DNA from: Gammaproteobacteria bacterium
GTDB taxonomy: Bacteria; Pseudomonadota; Gammaproteobacteria; Xanthomonadales; SZUA-36
Assembly: GCA_030428105.1 (NCBI GenBank)
Contig: JAUIBE010000001.1
Coordinates: 186,001-250,000 of the forward strand
Reading direction: 5' to 3'
DNA length: 64,000 bases
Below the pieces are notes generated by a model that had not been told where the DNA came from, did no database searches, and worked only from the letters and a program-made list of their open reading frames with translations. Below, one piece after another: positions 32,102 to 40,085 of this stretch (positions are counted from its first letter, which is position 1; each line of letters starts with the position of its first letter). Position numbers and translations under genes: made by a program.

Positions 32102-32763
32102 CAACCCACCTCTTTGGCGAAATACGACCTCAGCTTGGCACCCATGCCCTCGCAGGCCTGGCTTTTGACGGGGCTGAGCAGCGGAATCGGCGCAACAATG
32201 CCGATGACGTACGAGGTGCCTTCAGAGTCCACCCGGATGCGGGCTTCCTCGGTGAGGTCGGCCAGGTCCCAGACCACGGCCTCGAAAAATACGTTTTTGT
32301 CCCACGAGGCATAACCGAAGCAGCCGCCGCCTGTCGGCCCAATCCCGCAGCTCATGGTGCCAGCGTGACCGGCGGATTCCACTTCACCGTCCAGCCATAC
32401 CAGGTATCTGATGTTTTCCTGCGCCACCTTGGCTTTGACCACCGGATCGCTCATCAGGTTTCGCAACCGCTTGATTCCTTTTGGCGCGGTGCGCGGCTCA
32501 AACCATGGATACAACGCGTCGATAAAGGCTTGTTCGGGCACCACGTCGAAGTGCGATCCATCGAGCTGGTTACCCAGGCATTCGATAAAACCAGTATCGG
32601 TTTCGTAGTGGCCGGCGTCGCGCCGCCCCAGCACCGCAACCTTTTCGTGCGACTGGATCTCGATCAGCTCTGTTGTGGGCCGGTAATCGTCGATGGTGGT
32701 GGTGGAGGCGCACGCGCACAGCGATGCGCTGGCCAGCAACATGACAATGCGTGAAAAACTCAT
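32101..32763 (-). CDS. Lipoprotein of unknown function
   Basis: 220 residues, signal peptide with lipobox SLCAC (lipidated Cys near 18). Mature part: HEKVAVLGRRDAGHYETDTGFIECLG, VPEQAFIDALYPWFEPRTAP and a VRYLVWLDGEV-like strand, then a Cys-rich stretch (MSCGIGPTGGGCFGYASWDK) and SPVKSQACEGMGAKL. The QAFIDALYPWFEP block suggests a periplasmic alpha/beta fold like that of proteins which build up stress or regulatory signals, but no family is certain. It overlaps the upstream lipoprotein gene by 4 bases (ATGA) and the M48 gene by 1, so it is in one operon. Confidence 0.75.
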   Translation of the reverse strand: MSFSRIVMLLASASLCACASTTTIDDYRPTTELIEIQSHEKVAVLGRRDAGHYETDTGFIECLGNQLDGSHFDVVPEQAFIDALYPWFEPRTAPKGIKRLRNLMSDPVVKAKVAQENIRYLVWLDGEVESAGHAGTMSCGIGPTGGGCFGYASWDKNVFFEAVVWDLADLTEEARIRVDSEGTSYVIGIVAPIPLLSPVKSQACEGMGAKLRSYFAKEVG

Positions 32764-33374
32764 GGTCCCACCTGCTGTCTTTGCTCAATCCACACGTGGA
32801 CAGCCGGTATGCGGTAGAAATCGAGCAGCAGCTTGGCGCCGGCGTCACGCAGGGCCACCACGGTAGCGCCTTCGATGGCGCGTGTACGCGACAGCATCAC
32901 AGAGTCGGGCGTCTTGCCATAAGCCGGCAGGAACCACGAATCAATCGGCACGCCATCGGCAGTTTCGATATCCAGGCGGTACTTGATCCAGACCTCGTAC
33001 ACGTTCAGGTAGGACTGGTTGGGCGTCGAAAGCTGCACTTCCTGCACAGAAGGGATGATCACCAGGTCAGTTCCTGGTGGGGCTTCTGCTTTGGAGTTCA
33101 CAATCTGCACGTCATCAAACAACCCGTCAAAGGCCTTGGTCCACAGGTCTACCTGGGCGGCGCCAAAGGTGATATCCACCTTCTCCAGTGGCAGCGCCTG
33201 GAAATTCCTGAATTCGTGGTCCATCACGATGGCGGCGCTGATATCCCGTGGCTGTGACACCACTGTGGGAAAGCGATTCGTATCAACCGTTACGCTGGCG
33301 GACGTGGCGCATCCGGTCAGCATGGCGCCGGCTACAAGCATTAGACCGGCTTTTGTAATCCAATCTGTCATCAT
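32760..33374 (-). CDS. Lipoprotein of unknown function
   Basis: 204 residues from ATG 33374 (33371 equally possible), 19 bases after the vWA gene stop. Lipobox AMLTGC. Mature part opens SASVTVDTNRFPTVVSQPRDISAAIVMDHEFRNF and continues with ITFGAAQVDLWTKAFDGLFDDVQIV, a strand-helix repeat that resembles the ABC-type transport auxiliary or TolB-N/LpoB-like folds, though no specific family is named. The end is AKLLLDFYRIPAVHVWIEQR. Its stop overlaps the start of the next lipoprotein gene (ATGA at 32760-32763). Confidence 0.75.
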   Translation of the reverse strand: MMTDWITKAGLMLVAGAMLTGCATSASVTVDTNRFPTVVSQPRDISAAIVMDHEFRNFQALPLEKVDITFGAAQVDLWTKAFDGLFDDVQIVNSKAEAPPGTDLVIIPSVQEVQLSTPNQSYLNVYEVWIKYRLDIETADGVPIDSWFLPAYGKTPDSVMLSRTRAIEGATVVALRDAGAKLLLDFYRIPAVHVWIEQRQQVGP

Positions 33375-33393
33375 GCGTTCAATGTAACCCAAT

Positions 33394-34386
33394 TCAGGGC
33401 TGCAATCCTGTCAGGCCAATAAAGGTACCACCGTTGTGATAACTCAGTTCGCGCATCAACGCGGCGAACTTCACGGCAGACTCGCTGGGGGTCCTGCCCG
33501 GCGGAAAATGCACCGGGAAGCCAATGGTGTGAATACGCACCAGCCGGTTGGCGCCTGCATGCGCCTGGTTCATGTTTTCCACCGCTTTCACCACCCGGCG
33601 GATGGAACGCCCCGAGAAATCATCCCCCAGGGTGTAGATGCTGATCTTGCGGTCGGGGCGGTAAAACGTCTGGATGGCGGCCTGTATGCCTTCCACCGGG
33701 CTGGAATTACTGAACGGCGCCCAGGTGTTGAGTTCGGACAGCACCCGGCGGCGGGTTTCCGGCGTATCGCGCATCCACGCCCGGCGGGTGTCGGGGAACA
33801 TGTACTGCCCCATGTCGTTCATCACCTGCAGGCCCTTCACTTCCGGGTAGATGTTGAGAATGTTCATCATCTCGGCCTGCAGCCGCCGCCAGCCGGCCAT
33901 CTGCATACTGCCGGAGGTATCAATCACGAAGATGATGTATTCGCTGTCCACCGGGATGCCGCCGATCAACTGGTTGACGTAGCGGTCCTGAGGCACCAGT
34001 CGCTCCATCTCCTCGGTCAGCACCTGCACAGCCAGTTCGAGCTCGGCCTCTTCCACCGCCTTGGACTGCGCCACCTCGCGCGATTGCCGTTCCACGCTGG
34101 CCAGCTGCGCCTTGAGGCGCGCAACGCGCTCTTGCAGGTCGGAAAGCTGTTCCTTGCGCGACTTCAGGTCTTCGTTCAACACCACGGATTCTCCGCGCAC
34201 CTCGAACAGGTGCTCGGTGAGCTGTTGCACCTGGGCCTTGAGATCCTGCTCGGCCTGCTCCAGCGCTGCGGGGTCGCCCAGTCGGGCAATGATGAGCAGC
34301 AGTACAACCGCGCCGAAGCCACAGCTGATGACGTCCAGGAAGGCCAGGCTGGCCTCGCGTACGCCACGACGTTTCTTTGATGCCAT
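33394..34386 (-). CDS. Membrane-anchored von Willebrand factor A protein (paralogue 1)
   Basis: 330 residues. N-terminal MASKKRRGVREAS then one membrane helix (about 14-36) containing FLDVISCGFGAV, a 90-residue coiled coil (38-130), and a C-terminal vWA domain with a complete MIDAS start DTSGSM (156-161) and later TLGDDFSG. The helix signature matches that of the neighbouring paralogue at 34410-35474 at the same position (17-27). Membrane helix plus periplasmic coiled coil recalls ExbD/TolR/MotB, here with a vWA domain instead of a peptidoglycan-binding domain. The ExbB-like gene lies three genes upstream in the same run. Confidence 0.85.
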   Translation of the reverse strand: MASKKRRGVREASLAFLDVISCGFGAVVLLLIIARLGDPAALEQAEQDLKAQVQQLTEHLFEVRGESVVLNEDLKSRKEQLSDLQERVARLKAQLASVERQSREVAQSKAVEEAELELAVQVLTEEMERLVPQDRYVNQLIGGIPVDSEYIIFVIDTSGSMQMAGWRRLQAEMMNILNIYPEVKGLQVMNDMGQYMFPDTRRAWMRDTPETRRRVLSELNTWAPFSNSSPVEGIQAAIQTFYRPDRKISIYTLGDDFSGRSIRRVVKAVENMNQAHAGANRLVRIHTIGFPVHFPPGRTPSESAVKFAALMRELSYHNGGTFIGLTGLQP

Positions 34387-34409
34387 GATTGCGCTACCTC
34401 ACATCCATC

Positions 34410-35474
34410 TCAGGGCCAATCCCGCGACGGCGCCACGAACGCGCCGTTGGTGGCCATGGCGAATTGCCAGTACAGCGCGGCGGCTTCCGGGTCGCCCTCC
34501 ATCGGGAAAAGGATGGTGTTCACCGGCACACCGGCAGGCAAAATTTCGACCGCGCTGAGGAAATTCCTGCGCCGCTGCTCGCCGGTAACCATGTGGTTCT
34601 TCGGCGCTTCCTTGCCCTGGGTGGGCAAGCCATCGGTGAGCAGGAACAGGTTGTCGGGTTTTTCGGCAAAGCCTTCCAGGATCGCGATCGCGTTCTGCAG
34701 GCTGGTGCCACCGTCGGGGGCATAGGCTTTCAGGCCATCCACCGCGTCTTCGAGTTCCAGCGAATCGGCCGCGTCCATCCACTCGCCTTCACTGCCGGGA
34801 ACGGCCGGGAAAGCCTCGGTATTGAAAATATAGAGTTGAAAGCGGCTGCTGGGGGGCAACTGGGCCAACAGCCACTCCACGGTGCGCACGGTCCATTGCC
34901 ACTTCGCTGCCTGCACGCGTTGATCTTCGGCCATGTTGCGCCGCCGCACCGCGTTCACCACCGTGTCTGCCAGCATACTGGCCGAGCCATCCACCAGGAT
35001 CATCACGCGCTCGCCGCCCAGCTTGAGGCCGGTGAGGTACTGGCGGTTGCCATCGCCCAGGAACTGGCGGACCTTGTCGGCGAACTCGACCTCTTCCATC
35101 GTCGAGGTCTCGCGTTCAAGTTCTTCCACCTGGCGCCGCAGCATGGCGATGCGCTCTTCCGGGTCGGACTGGATGCTTTCCTCCACCTCGCGCAGGTCGG
35201 TGATGTAACGCTCGCTCAGGCCCTGGGCGGTGACCAGTTCCAGTTCCAGCTCTTCGAGGCTGTTGAGCAGCAACACGCGTTCTTCCTCGGCCTCGGAGAT
35301 GTCTTCCTGCAGCAACTGTACTTCGGCCGTCAGGCTGGGGTCTGGCACCGGCTCCTCGGCAAAGTTGTGACGCAGGATCAAAAACAGCAGCGTGACCGCG
35401 CCGAACCCGCAAGCCATGATGTCCAGGAAGGACAGGCTGAAGGCGTTCATCCGGCGTTTCTTGATCATTGACAT
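34410..35474 (-). CDS. Membrane-anchored von Willebrand factor A protein (paralogue 2)
   Basis: 354 residues. Same layout as the next gene: basic N-terminus (MSMIKKRRMN), membrane helix 14-34 with FLDIMACGFGAV, coiled coil 48-130, vWA domain from about 155. The MIDAS start is DGSAS (162-166), a variant in which the usual DxSxS is kept (Asp162, Ser164, Ser166). LFLLTDGLPTQGKEAP carries the later MIDAS Asp. The C-terminal half NTILFPMEGDPEAAALYWQFAMATNGAF is typical of vWA closing helices. 23 bases separate it from paralogue 1 and 11 bases from the Hsp70-like gene upstream. Function inferred only from context. Confidence 0.85.
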   Translation of the reverse strand: MSMIKKRRMNAFSLSFLDIMACGFGAVTLLFLILRHNFAEEPVPDPSLTAEVQLLQEDISEAEEERVLLLNSLEELELELVTAQGLSERYITDLREVEESIQSDPEERIAMLRRQVEELERETSTMEEVEFADKVRQFLGDGNRQYLTGLKLGGERVMILVDGSASMLADTVVNAVRRRNMAEDQRVQAAKWQWTVRTVEWLLAQLPPSSRFQLYIFNTEAFPAVPGSEGEWMDAADSLELEDAVDGLKAYAPDGGTSLQNAIAILEGFAEKPDNLFLLTDGLPTQGKEAPKNHMVTGEQRRRNFLSAVEILPAGVPVNTILFPMEGDPEAAALYWQFAMATNGAFVAPSRDWP

Positions 35475-35485
35475 ATCCGCGTACC

Positions 35486-36748
35486 CTAACCGTTAGGCAC
35501 CCGGATTAGCCGAAGTTCATGCCCGGCCACCCGAATCGATTCACCCGGCGCGCAGGACTGCGGCAACTCGGCCTCTTCGGAGCGATGCAGCGCTTCGAGC
35601 CGCTGGTTGCGCAGCACCACGGTCAGCGCGGCTTCCTCGTCGATTTCTTCACTGATGGCCAGCCCGCCGGCTGTAACGCGCACGGTCACCGGCGCATCCA
35701 GCGGCAGGGCCAGGTCGCCGTACAGGAGGTGGGTGGCCACCGCCGTACCATTTACGGCCACCGGCGCATCCTCGGTCTCCACCCGCTCGAACTTGCGCAT
35801 CCGATACAGCGCGTCTACCTGGCTGCGAATTTCGTCGCGGTGCGCCAACGCACGTCGTGTCGCCGCGCTGGCCCGCGCCACCCTCGCCTCGCTGAACTCC
35901 CGGCACAGCCCGGCCAGCGGGGCCGCGTTGTGCGCCAGCACGCGGGGGCAGTCCCACTCGCCCAGGAAGGTTTGAAAGGCTTTCATGCGCTCACTCACCA
36001 GTCGCTCGACATCGTCCTTACGCAGGATGCAGGGTAACTCGCCGTTGTCGGATTCGAGGCGAATCGAAACTTCCTCCTCCCAACCCAACCGCGTGAGCCA
36101 ACCGGGAATTTGCTCGTAAATCGACTGCTCAGTTTCCGAGGAATGCAGCGGATCAAAGCGGTAACTTTCAATCAACACGTCACTGATGTGGCGGGCGATG
36201 GCGTTGTGCACCTGGTTAAGCCCCGCGCCTGGAAAGATTTCCTGGTCGACGATGCGCACCGTGCCACCTTCGCCGCGGCAAACGGTGAGCACCGCCTCGT
36301 GCTGGTGAAAATCGGCATACAACGCTTCCCCTTTGATATCGAGACAGGCTGCCAATGCGCTGTCCATCACCGTGACAACCTCGGCAGGAAGCGCGCCGGC
36401 CATGCCAAGGAGCTGCGACAGCTGGGCGCGGGTAAAACTTCCGGGCGCCAGCAGCATCAGCTCGCCTGGCTCGCCCACCTGTCGCCATAGTTCGCGCAAC
36501 TGGGCAAAGGCGATATCAACGTGATGGCGGGCAAAGCGATGTTGGTTGGCCAGTGGTGTCTGGTTGAGGTGGCACCAGTACTGGTTGTACATGTGCTGCG
36601 GTTCGCGCCAGGCGACCGCGAAGGCGGCCTCACCAGTAACGATGCCATCAGGCGTCAGGCGCGCATAACCGGGCTCCTCGAACCGGGCGCCGTCCTCGGC
36701 GTGGATCAGGAGTGACTGGTCATTGAACTCAATCGCTGCCAGCGTCAT
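35486..36748 (-). CDS. Degenerate Hsp70/actin-like ATPase-fold protein
   Basis: 420 residues. The first 300 residues follow the actin/Hsp70 fold: an opening strand MTLAAIEFNDQSLLIHAED in place of the canonical GIDLGTTNS phosphate-1 loop, VVTVMDSALAACLDI as the connector, and ALYADFHQHEAVLTVCRG as a phosphate-2-like hairpin that keeps its Asp. The adenosine-type loop VLAHNAAPLAGLC has lost its usual double glycine. About 100 C-terminal residues (LALPLDAPVTVRVTAGGLAISEE) form a beta-rich domain that might be FHA-like. ATP binding is doubtful. It overlaps the ExbB-like gene by 4 bases (ATGA), implying a stoichiometric partner of the channel. Confidence 0.65.
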   Translation of the reverse strand: MTLAAIEFNDQSLLIHAEDGARFEEPGYARLTPDGIVTGEAAFAVAWREPQHMYNQYWCHLNQTPLANQHRFARHHVDIAFAQLRELWRQVGEPGELMLLAPGSFTRAQLSQLLGMAGALPAEVVTVMDSALAACLDIKGEALYADFHQHEAVLTVCRGEGGTVRIVDQEIFPGAGLNQVHNAIARHISDVLIESYRFDPLHSSETEQSIYEQIPGWLTRLGWEEEVSIRLESDNGELPCILRKDDVERLVSERMKAFQTFLGEWDCPRVLAHNAAPLAGLCREFSEARVARASAATRRALAHRDEIRSQVDALYRMRKFERVETEDAPVAVNGTAVATHLLYGDLALPLDAPVTVRVTAGGLAISEEIDEEAALTVVLRNQRLEALHRSEEAELPQSCAPGESIRVAGHELRLIRVPNG

Positions 36749-37545
36749 GTACGCTCCGATTTAAGAAACCTCAGCAAGCGATTCTCACAGTAGGAATAGC
36801 TGTCCAGCACCAGGCGCTCCTGCACCAGTTCGAGCTGGTGCATGAAAAACATCACCACCATGCTGATCAACAGGGCGATAAACGTCGAGTTGAAGGCCAC
36901 GCCCAGGCTGGCGGTTACACCGGCGATATTTCCCGCCATCGCTTCATGCGCCTGCCCCAGTGCAGAACCAATACCGCGCACCGTGCCAATGAAGCCAATC
37001 GACGGAATTGCCCAGGTGATGTAGCGAACCATCGAGAGTTCGGAATCGAGTCGCGCACTTTGCGTTTCACAAACCTGGTTTGCAGCATCAGTGGCCGATT
37101 CCACCGAAGCAGTCACCTGGAATCGCGACAAGGCGGTGCTTAATGCCCGTGGTAGAAGGTAATCCTGCTGTTTCTTGGGCAGGGACTGCAGTGGCCGGGC
37201 CAGTTGGCCGGCATCCCCGGGTAGTATTCGGGTTCCTTCTGATACCGAGATCAGCGGCAGTTCCAGCATGCGCGATTCGCGCGATGCGGTGCGCCACTTG
37301 TATCCCATGATGGCCAATGCCCACAGCGCCAGCACGAAGCAGGCCTCCTGTTCGAAATCCTTGATCACCACGAAGAACGAGCGTGGCACCACGTAGTCAC
37401 CGCCTGCTGCGGAAACTTCCGCGGCATGGTTGACGATGGCATCGGCATTGGGCCGCACCACGGTCACGTAGATGGCGTGCACCAGGATAACGGCGACCAG
37501 CAGGGCGACCAGTTGGAAAAACAGTTCGTTGGAATTTTTCTTCAT
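36745..37545 (-). CDS. MotA/TolQ/ExbB-type proton channel protein
   Basis: 266 residues with one N-terminal helix (LVALLVAVILVHAIYVTVV), a second helix near 68-83 (CFVLALWALAIMGYKW), a large cytoplasmic loop (about 85-170, including TDAANQVCETQSARLD), and two further helices containing TWAIPSIGFIGTVRGIGSAL (about 173-192) and GVAFNSTFIALLISMVVMFF. The P-x-x-G-F-[IL]-G-T-V-x-G signature is diagnostic for the family; the partner protein normally supplies the essential Asp. In ExbB, TolQ and MotA it conducts protons to power an envelope or motor task. Here there is no ExbD gene; the two vWA proteins with related helices are the obvious candidates for that role. Confidence 0.9.
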   Translation of the reverse strand: MKKNSNELFFQLVALLVAVILVHAIYVTVVRPNADAIVNHAAEVSAAGGDYVVPRSFFVVIKDFEQEACFVLALWALAIMGYKWRTASRESRMLELPLISVSEGTRILPGDAGQLARPLQSLPKKQQDYLLPRALSTALSRFQVTASVESATDAANQVCETQSARLDSELSMVRYITWAIPSIGFIGTVRGIGSALGQAHEAMAGNIAGVTASLGVAFNSTFIALLISMVVMFFMHQLELVQERLVLDSYSYCENRLLRFLKSERT

Positions 37546-37590
37546 GGGCTCATTGTGTCTTGTTGTGGCCTGTGTCGTGGTACTCGGCAG

Positions 37591-37893
37591 TTAAATATCT
37601 GAAGGAAGTGGAACCGGGTAATCCTCGGAAATCTCTTCTCCGGGCTCAAACTCAAGGTCGGAAAGCGAATCGTCCTCGGGCGGCTGCGGGGGAACGCTTT
37701 CTTCCACCGCGTCAGCAATGCTTCCATCGTTCGACGCTTCGCCAGCCTCTGGCGCGGGCTGAACCTCGGCTTGCTGAACCTCTGTCTGCTGGTCTTGAGT
37801 GGCGCTGGCCGAGTCACTTGCCTCGGCGTCATCGTCCTGGGCGATGGCAAAGGCGTAAACCGCACAAAGCAACAATATCAGTAGCCACCTCAT
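37591..37893 (-). CDS. Small acidic secreted protein of unknown function
   Basis: 100 residues: signal peptide RWLLILLLCAVYAFAIA, then a low-complexity, very acidic mature part (DDDAEASDSA, Q/E/V-rich, PPEDDSLSDLEFEPGEEI) with no cysteine. It is likely disordered. It overlaps the PEGA/FGE-fold gene by 4 bases (ATGA at 37890-37893) and precedes the ExbB-like gene by 45 bases. It could be a binding linker for basic partners; no family recognised. Confidence 0.7.
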   Translation of the reverse strand: MRWLLILLLCAVYAFAIAQDDDAEASDSASATQDQQTEVQQAEVQPAPEAGEASNDGSIADAVEESVPPQPPEDDSLSDLEFEPGEEISEDYPVPLPSDI

Positions 37894-39968
37894 GGCTGTA
37901 CCCCCGGTCGATCGACATAACGCGCTATTCTGAATCCTGTCTCATAGTTGCCATCGCGACCACCATCGCGGTAGGCGAGGCGCAGTTCGGCGCGCGAACC
38001 TTTGCCCCAGCTTGCCCCGCGAATGGTGTAACGATCGCCGTTCTCCGGGCCCAGCGGGTCGACCAGTGGATCACCCGAATGCCCCTGGATTTCATAGTGG
38101 TCGCTGACCCACTCGGAGACATTGCCGCCCATGTCGTACAACTCGTTCCAGTTGGGCGCAAAGCTGCCAACCGGCGCAGTTACCGGGTAGCCGTCGTTGT
38201 AGTTGGTGAGCACGAAGGTGACAATGGTGGCCGCGCTCTCATCGGCGTAGTTGCCGACGATCGAGGGCGGCGGGTAAACCTGGCCGTCCCAGGGGAACAT
38301 CTGCGCCTGGCCGGAAGCTCCAACCCGCGCAGCGAATGCCCACTCCGCCTCGGTGGGCAGGCGGTAACCGTGTGATTCGGGGTTGCGCCCAACCACCCGG
38401 CCGCCTTCTTCGATATAAAACGGCGGCAGGCCTTCCTGGCGGCTTAACCAGTTGCAGAACATCGCTGCCTGCTGCCAGCTCACGTTGACTACCGGCTGGC
38501 TGTCCATGTCGAGGGTCTGGCCACGAACCGCGCTGGAACTGTGCTCGCCGCGGAACTGGCGGAACTGGCCGTTGGTGATCTCGTGGGTGCCGATGTAGAA
38601 CGGCCTTTCCAGCCGCACCGTGCGCTCGGCCTCGTTGGCGCGGCGTCCGGGTTCGCGTCGCGGCGCACCCATGGTGAAGGTATTGTTGGGCTTGAACAGC
38701 TTCAGGCCACCGCCTACCGGCGAGTTGATTCTTGGTGGGCGGGTGGCCCAGTACGCCTGGTCGACGGTTTGCAGGGAAATATCCAGCGACTGGGCGTGTT
38801 GCGGGCGGGGCGTGATTGCCTGGCTGTTGGTCTCGTAGCCGCTCTTGCGCACTGTCAATTGGTGTTCGCGGGCGGTCAGTGACAGCGTACGACTGCCTGT
38901 TCCCACGGAACGACCATCAACCAGCACTTCAGCATCCTCGGGAGAAACGGTAAGTTCTATGCGGCCTATGATTGGTGTTAACTGAAGATCAATTCGTGAA
39001 TTACCTTCCGGCTCAACCTGAACCGTGCGAGAAGCGGTTGAATAACCTTCAAGGAACAATTCGACGCGGTGGTCACTTAGCGGCGACAACTCAATACGCG
39101 CTGGCGTGGTGCCCCGGAACGTACCCCCCACGCTCACATTGGCGCCTGAAGGTGAACTGTGCACTTCCAGCGTGCCATCAGCCACGATCATCTCGATCAG
39201 CGGATGGGCTTCGCTGGTACCGGCCTTAACGAAAACCTGGTCTTCCCAGGTCTTGTAGCCCCGCTTGGCGACTTGCAGCATGGTGCCGGTTTCCAGCACC
39301 TCCGCGGTTAGCGGCGTGACGCCCACCAGTTCGCCGTCAATCAACACTTCTGCGCCGGCTGGCTCGGAGGTGATTTCCATTTGCCCCCAGGCCGGGTCAA
39401 GCGACACCTCGGCTGCCTGGGTGCGCCCCAGCCCTTCAATTTCAATCTCCCGGCTCTCCGGAAAATAGCGGTACTTGCGAAACTCGAAAACGTGCGCGCC
39501 GCGTGAAATCTCCTCGATGGCGCCGGGCGCCATGCCAACCAGTTCGCCATCGATCAATACCTCGATCTCGTCCAGCTCGGAACTCACTTCCAGGCGGCCC
39601 GGAAGCGGCTCCAGCACCAGGTCAATTTCCTGGGTGCCCTGGCGCCCTACCGTCACCGCGGTTTGCAGCGGGTAATAGCCCTCGGCCTCGGCGCTGACCT
39701 CGCGCTCGCCAGGCAGCAGCAGGAAGTTGTTGCCAATATGGAATGAAAGCCCGCCTACCGAAACACTGGCGGTTTCCGGGTCGAGGTTGAAGATAACCGC
39801 CCTGGCTGCAAACAGGTACAGCAAGATCACGGCGGCCACGATGCCAATCACACCCAGGCCAAGATAGAGCGGCGAGACGCGCAACCGCCGCCTGGCGCCG
39901 CGTGCGTCCAGTGGCGTAAAGTCGGTGGCCGCCAGGGGCCGTGGTTTGGTCTCTTCCAGCATCAACAA
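37890..39968 (-). CDS. PEGA-repeat membrane protein with C-terminal FGE-fold (SUMF1-like) domain
   Basis: 692 residues. Membrane helix about 33-57 (LYLGLGVIGIVAAVILLYLF), then at least four PEGA repeats, each with a [VI]-[VL]-[IV]-[DG]-G-x-x-[VR]-G core (EVLIDGELVGMAP, EVLIDGELVGVTP, NVSVGGTFRGTTP, EVLVDGRSVGTGS), followed by an FGE-sulfatase domain from about 425 (FTMGAPRREPGRRANEAERTV, FYIGTHEITNGQFRQF, YRLPTEAEWAFAAR, NVSEWVSDHY, RGASWGKG). True formylglycine-generating enzymes keep two cysteines near RGGSWLCHPSYCNRYR; here that region is RGASWGKGSRAELR, so it is predicted inactive for sulfatase maturation. Probably a ligand-binding or scaffold protein exposed in the periplasm. Confidence 0.85.
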   Translation of the reverse strand: MLMLEETKPRPLAATDFTPLDARGARRRLRVSPLYLGLGVIGIVAAVILLYLFAARAVIFNLDPETASVSVGGLSFHIGNNFLLLPGEREVSAEAEGYYPLQTAVTVGRQGTQEIDLVLEPLPGRLEVSSELDEIEVLIDGELVGMAPGAIEEISRGAHVFEFRKYRYFPESREIEIEGLGRTQAAEVSLDPAWGQMEITSEPAGAEVLIDGELVGVTPLTAEVLETGTMLQVAKRGYKTWEDQVFVKAGTSEAHPLIEMIVADGTLEVHSSPSGANVSVGGTFRGTTPARIELSPLSDHRVELFLEGYSTASRTVQVEPEGNSRIDLQLTPIIGRIELTVSPEDAEVLVDGRSVGTGSRTLSLTAREHQLTVRKSGYETNSQAITPRPQHAQSLDISLQTVDQAYWATRPPRINSPVGGGLKLFKPNNTFTMGAPRREPGRRANEAERTVRLERPFYIGTHEITNGQFRQFRGEHSSSAVRGQTLDMDSQPVVNVSWQQAAMFCNWLSRQEGLPPFYIEEGGRVVGRNPESHGYRLPTEAEWAFAARVGASGQAQMFPWDGQVYPPPSIVGNYADESAATIVTFVLTNYNDGYPVTAPVGSFAPNWNELYDMGGNVSEWVSDHYEIQGHSGDPLVDPLGPENGDRYTIRGASWGKGSRAELRLAYRDGGRDGNYETGFRIARYVDRPGVQP

Positions 39969-40023
39969 GCGTTCAGGGTATTTTCCGGATGCGAACCCGG
40001 ATGGGTTAGAAAAGTTAGCGCAT

Positions 40024-40063
40024 CACGATGCACATTCAAGCTCACAACACGCATCGCATCGTG
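40024..40063. repeat. Inverted repeat CACGATGC/GCATCGTG in the operon's largest gap
   Basis: CACGATGC (40024-40031) and GCATCGTG (40056-40063) are perfect inverted repeats 24 bases apart, in the 117-base gap between the TPR membrane gene and the PEGA/FGE-fold gene. Without a T run it is unlikely to be a terminator; it could be an internal promoter operator or an RNA processing site. Confidence 0.35.
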
Positions 40064-40085
40064 GCTTTTGTCCACCAGCAAGCGC

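Noticed and set aside
37890-39968. Formylglycine-generating enzyme for the arylsulfatase
   Set aside because: Both catalytic cysteines missing from the RGASWGKG region; fold retained, function not.
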